From Filimonas sp. (GTDB lineage: Bacteria > Bacteroidota > Bacteroidia > Chitinophagales > Chitinophagaceae): a DNA stretch of 64,000 nucleotides. This document shows, in pieces, positions 58,952-64,000 of the stretch; position 1 is the stretch's first letter, and every line of letters starts with the position of its first letter. The notes beneath the pieces are model-generated. The model made no database searches, was not told where the DNA came from, and worked only from the letters and a program-made list of their open reading frames with translations. The stretch lies in assembly GCA_017306865.1 (NCBI GenBank), contig JAFKHH010000020.1, positions 1-64,000 of the forward strand. The letters run 5' to 3'. The position numbers and the translations under genes were made by a program.

Positions 58952-58959
58952 TACATTTG
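58952..58959 (+). promoter_or_regulatory. -7 promoter element of the M1 peptidase gene
   Basis: TACATTTG, 19 bases before ATG 58979. No TTG at the ideal distance; CTGG ends 17 bases upstream. Confidence 0.5.
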
Positions 58960-58978
58960 CCGTTTAAAGTAATCCACA

Positions 58979-60838
58979 ATGAGGAATCTAGTTTTAACGA
59001 GTTTGCTATTATTTAGCTGCTTGCTTGCACAGGCACAATCTGACAGATGGCAGCAGCGGATCAAGTACCAGATCGATGTAAATATGGATGTTACAAACAA
59101 CCAGTTTGCAGGAACCGAAAAAATTGATTACTGGAACAACTCACCCGATACACTAAACAGGGTTTTCTTTCATCTGTACTGGAATGCGTTTCAACCGAAC
59201 AGTATGATGGATGTAAGAAGCAGGGAGTTAGGCAAAATCTTGGTAGGATATACCAAAAAGCAAGAAGAAGTATATGACTGGGATACAAGAGTAAAAGACC
59301 GTATCAATAACCTGAAGCCTAACGAGATTGGTTACCAGAAAGTGAGATCAATCAAAATAGATGGCAGAAATCAACAGTTAATAGAGCACGAAACTATACT
59401 AGAGGTAAGATTGGATAGACCAATATTACCTAAATCGAAAGTGGCAATAGATGTTTCTTTTCTTGCACAGGTGCCATTGCAGATACGCCGTAGTGGACGG
59501 GACAATGCAGAAGGCATTCGCTATAGCATGAGCCAGTGGTATCCTAAAATGGTAGAATATGATTACCAGGGATGGAATGCCAATCCATACATCGCCAGGG
59601 AGTTCTATGGCGTATGGGGTGATTATGATGTAAATATCACAATTGATAAAGCTTACATGCTTGCTGGTACAGGAACATTACAAAATGCCAATGAAATAGG
59701 CTTTGGCTATGAGGCCGATGGTGTAAAAGTGAAGCCTGCTGCAGGCAAGACACTTACGTGGAAGTTTAACGCACAGAATGTGCATGATTTTATGTGGGCT
59801 GCAGATACTGCATATAAAATGATTAAGCGCCAACCTACAAATGGCCCTCTGCTTTACATCGTGTATAAAAAAGTAGATTCCCTGGAAGCTAAGTGGCAGA
59901 AGGTGGCAGATACAGTAGAAATGACGTACCCTTATATAGCAAAAACGTTTGGCGCATATCCGTACAAAAATTACTCTTTTGTGCAGGGTGGAGATGGAGG
60001 TATGGAATACCCAATGGCTACACTCATCAAATCTGCAAGTGTAGGTACTGCATTGCATGAATGGATGCATAGCTGGTACCAGGGTATGTTGGGTAGCAAT
60101 GAGAGCTTATACCCATGGATGGACGAAGGCTTTACCTCTTATGCAGAGGGCCGCGTATCTGGGTACTTGAAAAATGATCCTAAGTTTTGGTGGGAAGCTG
60201 ATTACAAAGGTTACTTTGATCTTGTGAAAAGCGGCCGTGAAGAACCTATGTCTACACATGCAGATCACTATAATACGAACTATGCATACTCAAGAGCTGC
60301 CTATGCTAAAGGTGCGGTGTTTTTAGAACAACTGGCATATATAGTGGGAGACAAGAACCTGGATAAGATATTGCTGGAATACTACAATACATGGCGTTTT
60401 AAGCATCCTAATCCTAATGACTTCATAAGAGTTGCAGAGAAGGTGAGCGGTATAGAGCTGCAATGGTATAAAGAGTATTTTGTATATACTACAAAGACTA
60501 TAGATTACGCCATTGGTGATGTAAACCTGGTTGATGGCAAAAGTATGATCACTATAAAACGGAATGGACTGATGCCTATGCCATTAGATGTATTGGTTAC
60601 ATACAAAGATGGTACTAAAGAAATGCACTACATTCCAATGAACCTTATGTATGGTGAGAAGCCTGCAGAAGATGATACTAAACGCATAATACAGGCTGAA
60701 TGGAAGTGGACACATCCTGAATATCAACTACCGATAACCCGTACACTTACAGATATTAAAGAAATAGAAATAGACCCTAGCAAAAGGCTGGCAGATATTA
60801 ATAGAAATAATAATAAGCTGACTATACCGGGTGAATAA
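58979..60838 (+). CDS. Exported M1-family zinc metallopeptidase
   Basis: 619 aa with a signal peptide (MRNLVLTSLLLFSCLLAQAQ). The N-terminal beta domain is followed by the gluzincin domain: substrate motif GGDGGMEYPMATL in place of GAMEN, zinc motif H360-EWM-H364, and third ligand Glu383 (WMDEGFTSYAE). C-terminal domain is beta rich. It is an aminopeptidase-like periplasmic enzyme; the natural substrate is unknown. Own promoter and terminator. Confidence 0.93.
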   Translation: MRNLVLTSLLLFSCLLAQAQSDRWQQRIKYQIDVNMDVTNNQFAGTEKIDYWNNSPDTLNRVFFHLYWNAFQPNSMMDVRSRELGKILVGYTKKQEEVYDWDTRVKDRINNLKPNEIGYQKVRSIKIDGRNQQLIEHETILEVRLDRPILPKSKVAIDVSFLAQVPLQIRRSGRDNAEGIRYSMSQWYPKMVEYDYQGWNANPYIAREFYGVWGDYDVNITIDKAYMLAGTGTLQNANEIGFGYEADGVKVKPAAGKTLTWKFNAQNVHDFMWAADTAYKMIKRQPTNGPLLYIVYKKVDSLEAKWQKVADTVEMTYPYIAKTFGAYPYKNYSFVQGGDGGMEYPMATLIKSASVGTALHEWMHSWYQGMLGSNESLYPWMDEGFTSYAEGRVSGYLKNDPKFWWEADYKGYFDLVKSGREEPMSTHADHYNTNYAYSRAAYAKGAVFLEQLAYIVGDKNLDKILLEYYNTWRFKHPNPNDFIRVAEKVSGIELQWYKEYFVYTTKTIDYAIGDVNLVDGKSMITIKRNGLMPMPLDVLVTYKDGTKEMHYIPMNLMYGEKPAEDDTKRIIQAEWKWTHPEYQLPITRTLTDIKEIEIDPSKRLADINRNNNKLTIPGE

Positions 60839-60861
60839 CCCCAGGTAATGATCAAATAAAT

Positions 60862-60897
60862 AAAAAGCATCTCTCATACCGGGAGATGCTTTTTATA
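60862..60897 (+). terminator. Terminator of the M1 peptidase gene
   Basis: AAAAAGCATCTC (60862-60873) pairs perfectly with GAGATGCTTTTT (60883-60894). Confidence 0.85.
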
Positions 60898-61222
60898 TTT
60901 ATGTGAATAAGTGTTTTAACCCAATTATTGCTTCTTAATAAAAAAAACATGGAGCAAACTGTGCTGAATTAACTGTTAAGATTAAATTTGGGGCAATCTG
61001 ATAAAAAACTAACGCTGTGAGCGAGGTGACGGTAGTGTGCCCTGTCGTATAGCTTTCATCGGATTCCAATAAAAAACTAACGCTTATACCCTTTTGTGAA
61101 AGCTACATTTAACTCCATCCTGCTAAATCCAATTCTTTCATTTTTACCATCTCATTTATTTTTACCTAACAACATAAAACAAGTTTTGTTTAAAGGAATA
61201 AGAGTTTAATTAAAATAATACC
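60898..61222. other. Regulatory-looking spacer before the polysaccharide locus
   Basis: No gene seen. ATAAAAAACTAACGCT occurs twice in direct orientation, at 61001-61016 and 61069-61084, 68 bases apart. The segment between is relatively GC rich (GTGAGCGAGGTGACGG). AAGTTTTG near 61181 is one base from a -7 element. The repeats may be regulator sites for the genes that follow or the edges of a small insertion. Confidence 0.45.
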
Positions 61223-62275
61223 ATGAAGATATTAGTAACCGGTACTGCCGGCTTTGTAGGTTTTCATTTAGTGAATAACCTATTGAAGGATGGACATGAG
61301 ATCGTTGGCCTGGATAACATAAATGATTACTACGATACATCGCTGAAGTATGGAAGATTGCAGTATCATGGCATAGAGGAGCAAGCTATTCAATATGGTG
61401 TAGAGGTAACATCAACAAAACATAAGGAATACTCTTTTATCAAGCTGGATCTAACAGATAAAGAAGCAATAGACGCACTATTTAAAAAGCATCAGTTTGA
61501 AGGTGTAGTAAACCTGGCGGCACAGGCTGGCGTACGTTATTCACTGGTTAACCCGCACGCTTATACACAAAGTAATGTTACTGGATTTCTTAATATACTG
61601 GAAGGATGTCGCGCTGTACATGTGAAGCACCTGGTGTATGCAAGTACGTCTAGTGTATATGGTTTAAACACACACATGCCACTTACGCCGCATGAATCTA
61701 CAGAGCATCCGATGACATTATATGCGGCTACGAAGAAGGCTAATGAATTGATGGCGCATAGCTACAGTCATTTGTTTGGTTTTCCGTCTACAGGGTTACG
61801 CTTCTTCACTGTATATGGGCCATGGGGCAGGCCGGATATGGCGCTTTTCCTTTTTACAAAAGCTATATTGGAAGGAAAGCCTATTCAGGTATTCAATCAT
61901 GGAGAAATGATCCGCGACTTTACATATGTGGAAGATATAGTAGAAGGTGTAAAAAGAATATTGATGCAGCCTGCAGAGCCATTAGCAAACTGGGATTCAC
62001 AGCACCCGGACCCAGCACGCTCTACAGCACCTTACAGAATCGTAAATATTGGCAACTCGAACCCTGTAAAACTAATGACATATATAGAGGCTTTGGAAAA
62101 GTCATTAGGTAAAGAAGCCATTAAAGAGTTGTTGCCTATACAACCGGGCGATGTCCCTGCAACCAATGCTGATGTAACTGATCTAGTTCAGGATTATAAC
62201 TACAAGCCTGCAGTATCAGTTGAAGAAGGTATACAGAAATTTGTAGACTGGTACATGCAGTACTACAAAAGCTAA
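61223..62275 (+). CDS. NAD-dependent epimerase, UDP-glucuronate 4-epimerase type
   Basis: 350 aa, extended SDR. Cofactor loop GTAGFVG at 7-13, catalytic Ser/Thr in YASTSSVYG and Tyr167-x3-Lys171 (YAATKK). [18 protein letters not shown] and [20 protein letters not shown] are characteristic of UDP-glucuronate epimerases making UDP-galacturonate for capsule or exopolysaccharide. It opens the locus that continues with export genes. Confidence 0.92.
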   Translation: MKILVTGTAGFVGFHLVNNLLKDGHEIVGLDNINDYYDTSLKYGRLQYHGIEEQAIQYGVEVTSTKHKEYSFIKLDLTDKEAIDALFKKHQFEGVVNLAAQAGVRYSLVNPHAYTQSNVTGFLNILEGCRAVHVKHLVYASTSSVYGLNTHMPLTPHESTEHPMTLYAATKKANELMAHSYSHLFGFPSTGLRFFTVYGPWGRPDMALFLFTKAILEGKPIQVFNHGEMIRDFTYVEDIVEGVKRILMQPAEPLANWDSQHPDPARSTAPYRIVNIGNSNPVKLMTYIEALEKSLGKEAIKELLPIQPGDVPATNADVTDLVQDYNYKPAVSVEEGIQKFVDWYMQYYKS

Positions 62276-62365
62276 CTGAAAATCACACCTCACAGAGCGA
62301 AATTTCACTCTCTCTGTTTATCACCATTCGTGTTTATTTGTAAGATTCAACCTTTAGGTCACTAC

Positions 62366-63166
62366 ATGAAAAATAGTTTTATTGCATTGCTTGTATGTAT
62401 TTGCATTACGGGCATGCTTCTTACGTCCTGCACCAGTACAAAGCAATTACGCTATTTCAACGATCTGCCAGATAGTGCTGTAGTCAATCTGCCACCTATG
62501 GAGCAGCAGCAGCGCATTATACAGAAGGGGGATATGTTGCAAATAACAATTGGCGCAGCAAATCCGGAAGCTGCTGCCATGTTCAATACTTATGGAGGAG
62601 TATTGTCTTCCGGTGCCAGCGCAGGTGGGGGAGGTGGAGGCAATGCAAGTGGAGAAGTTGCAGGATTTCTTGTAGATGCAAACGGGCAGGTCCAATTTCC
62701 TATAATAGGTAAAGTGAATGCGGTGGGATTAACTACGCTGCAAATGCGGGATTCGTTAACCTCACTGGTTAGCCCATATTTAAAAGAACCGTTGGTCAAT
62801 GTAAAGTTCTTTAATATGAAGTTTACTGTTTTAGGTGAAGTGCGAACTCCTGGTACATTTACTATACCATTACAACGAACAACACTTTTAGATGCGCTTG
62901 GTGCCGCAGGAGATCTTCCCAGGACAGCAAGAAGGTATGATATCCAGATTTACAGGGATTATAATGGTAAGCGCCAGATTGCAAAACTAGATCTTAGAAA
63001 AAAAGACATTTTGAATAATCCTGATCTTTTCCAAATAAAACATAACGATGTAGTGATCGTACAACCCAGAGGTATAAAATTGTTTGACGACGAATCGAGA
63101 TTATATCTGTCTGCACTTACATTGTTAGTATCTGTTGGGGTACTGTTGGTAACCATTCTTAAATAA
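62366..63166 (+). CDS. Polysaccharide export lipoprotein (Wza-like)
   Basis: 266 aa from ATG 62366; a TTT/TTG-side extension in the longer frame is not credible. Lipoprotein signal ending MLLTSCTST (Cys22). The polysaccharide export domain starts QRIIQKGDMLQITIGAANPE, followed after a Gly-rich loop (GAGGGGGGNASGE-like) by VDANGQVQFPIIGKVNAVGL. An SLBB domain follows (FTVLGEVRTPGTFTIPLQRT), and a C-terminal membrane helix closes the protein. Forms the outer-membrane pore for exopolysaccharide. Only 5 bases separate it from the next gene. Confidence 0.93.
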   Translation: MKNSFIALLVCICITGMLLTSCTSTKQLRYFNDLPDSAVVNLPPMEQQQRIIQKGDMLQITIGAANPEAAAMFNTYGGVLSSGASAGGGGGGNASGEVAGFLVDANGQVQFPIIGKVNAVGLTTLQMRDSLTSLVSPYLKEPLVNVKFFNMKFTVLGEVRTPGTFTIPLQRTTLLDALGAAGDLPRTARRYDIQIYRDYNGKRQIAKLDLRKKDILNNPDLFQIKHNDVVIVQPRGIKLFDDESRLYLSALTLLVSVGVLLVTILK

Positions 63167-63171
63167 ATAAG

Positions 63172-64000
63172 ATGTCTGATTTAGAATTTGATATAGAAGA
63201 GAAAGCATCCTCAAAACAAGCTGGAATAGATTTTAAACGGTTACTTCGGAAGTTACTTTTAAATATACACTGGATCATATTATGTGGTTTGGCGGGATGG
63301 TATGCTTCCAAAATTTATCTGCGATACCAGATACCTATTTACCAGGTTTCCAGTTCTATTTATGTAGGCAATGGCGATTTCAATGATAACGCAAATGCTG
63401 TATTAAAAAGTGCAGGACTGGTTGATAATAGTGAGAACAATGTCAATAACCAGATATTTATTTTACGGTCATTTAACCTGATAGGACAGGTTGTAGATTC
63501 TTTACAGTTAAACATTGATTTATACAGTAACGGGTTATTTAAAAAGCAGCCGGTTAATCTTGACGATTTTCCATATAAAATAGTAGCAAAAAGAAAAAGT
63601 AATACGCAGGGAAGTGGGCAATATATATTGAAGCTTACCCAGGACCAGGTAATTTTTACTGTGAATGGAAGTAAAAAAGAGTATGTTGGCCATTATGGAG
63701 AAAATATAATTCTACCAGGAAGTGACACTGTGATTTTTTACAAAACAGATATCAAGAAAACTACGACCAATAGTGAGTACCTGTTCCAGGTGCTGGCTAA
63801 GGAAACGGCTATAGGAAAATACCAAGCCAGGTTAGGCGTAAGTTCTTCCAAACAAGCTAGTGAAATGCTTGAATTGGCTTTTATAGATGAATATCCTGAC
63901 AGGGCGGAGCATATATTGGGAACATTAATCTACTATTTTGAAAGATCTACGATTGATTATAAAAATAGAGCAATACAAAAAGCACTGTTCTTTTTGAATG
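63172..64000 (+). CDS. Polysaccharide chain-length/tyrosine autokinase protein (Wzc-like), partial
   Basis: Open from ATG 63172 to the window end (276 codons seen). Begins MSDLEFDIEEKASSKQAGID; a first membrane helix is near residues 33-50 (WIILCGLAGWYASKIYL), then a Wzz-type periplasmic domain (YQVSSSIYVGNGDFNDNANA, and NQIFILRSFNLIGQVVDSLQ). In Bacteroidota such proteins usually carry a C-terminal tyrosine kinase; that part is outside the window. Translationally close to the Wza-like gene, with which it forms the export complex. Confidence 0.88.
   Translation, partial: MSDLEFDIEEKASSKQAGIDFKRLLRKLLLNIHWIILCGLAGWYASKIYLRYQIPIYQVSSSIYVGNGDFNDNANAVLKSAGLVDNSENNVNNQIFILRSFNLIGQVVDSLQLNIDLYSNGLFKKQPVNLDDFPYKIVAKRKSNTQGSGQYILKLTQDQVIFTVNGSKKEYVGHYGENIILPGSDTVIFYKTDIKKTTTNSEYLFQVLAKETAIGKYQARLGVSSSKQASEMLELAFIDEYPDRAEHILGTLIYYFERSTIDYKNRAIQKALFFLN

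Overview
The window looks like a chromosome segment from a Bacteroidota bacterium, most likely of the family Chitinophagaceae or a close relative. The case rests on protein families (GLPGLI-like, DUF6515, PepSY-like and LytTR/LytS pairs), on ribosomal protein sequences, on the rarity of Shine-Dalgarno sites, and on many copies of the Bacteroidota promoter element TAnnTTTG, sometimes with TTG or TTTG about 20 bases upstream. No rRNA, tRNA or CRISPR array was seen.

Layout. 1-1700: the end of an IS21-like element beside a 5'-truncated DUF2092 gene and a DUF6515 gene. 1880-6240: a LytS/LytTR two-component pair divergent from an S41-type peptidase gene, with candidate LytTR sites between them. 6400-20300: mostly housekeeping genes (PAP2 phosphatase, GT39 glycosyltransferase, ogt, SemiSWEET, fabI, recN, nif3-like, anmK, class IV aminotransferase) with repeat-rich spacers. 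20600-24200: a small exported protein, then a TPR protein, a ComA-type phosphosulfolactate synthase and aroE. 24200-26950: an accessory-looking stretch with two short ORFs each followed by a terminator, a basic 45-aa ORF, an ATP-grasp protein and an AAA+ ATPase with a structured leader. 26950-29830: thioesterase, rdgB, an unknown protein and ilvE.

29900-52120 carries the translation genes. The str cluster is split: rpsL-rpsG is separated from fusA by a two-component system, a UspA-like protein and a bestrophin, and fusA is separated from rpsJ by two paralogous lipoproteins (one broken by an amber codon) and a small exported protein. From rpsJ to secY the S10-spc gene order is normal, but the spacers are long (up to 322 bases) and most hold a stem-loop. 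The cluster ends at a terminator before map; infA, rpmJ and the alpha operon do not follow.

52200-64000: map, a BaiN-like flavoprotein, a Gly-rich RRM protein, an Xaa-Pro aminopeptidase, pssA, purS, rsmI, a PepSY-like protein, an M1 peptidase, and the start of an exopolysaccharide locus (UDP-glucuronate epimerase, Wza-like export lipoprotein, Wzc-like chain-length protein running off the end).

Most notable signals: an 18-base inverted copy of the RRM gene's first codons in its own leader (54855-54936); an 11-bp phased array of six direct repeats upstream of a promoter beside an OmpR-type regulator (33240-33320); stem-loops in most spacers of the ribosomal cluster; a structured 322-base leader before rplC; the short-ORF/ATP-grasp/AAA locus; and a recurrent class of imperfect palindromes built from iterated short words at gene ends.
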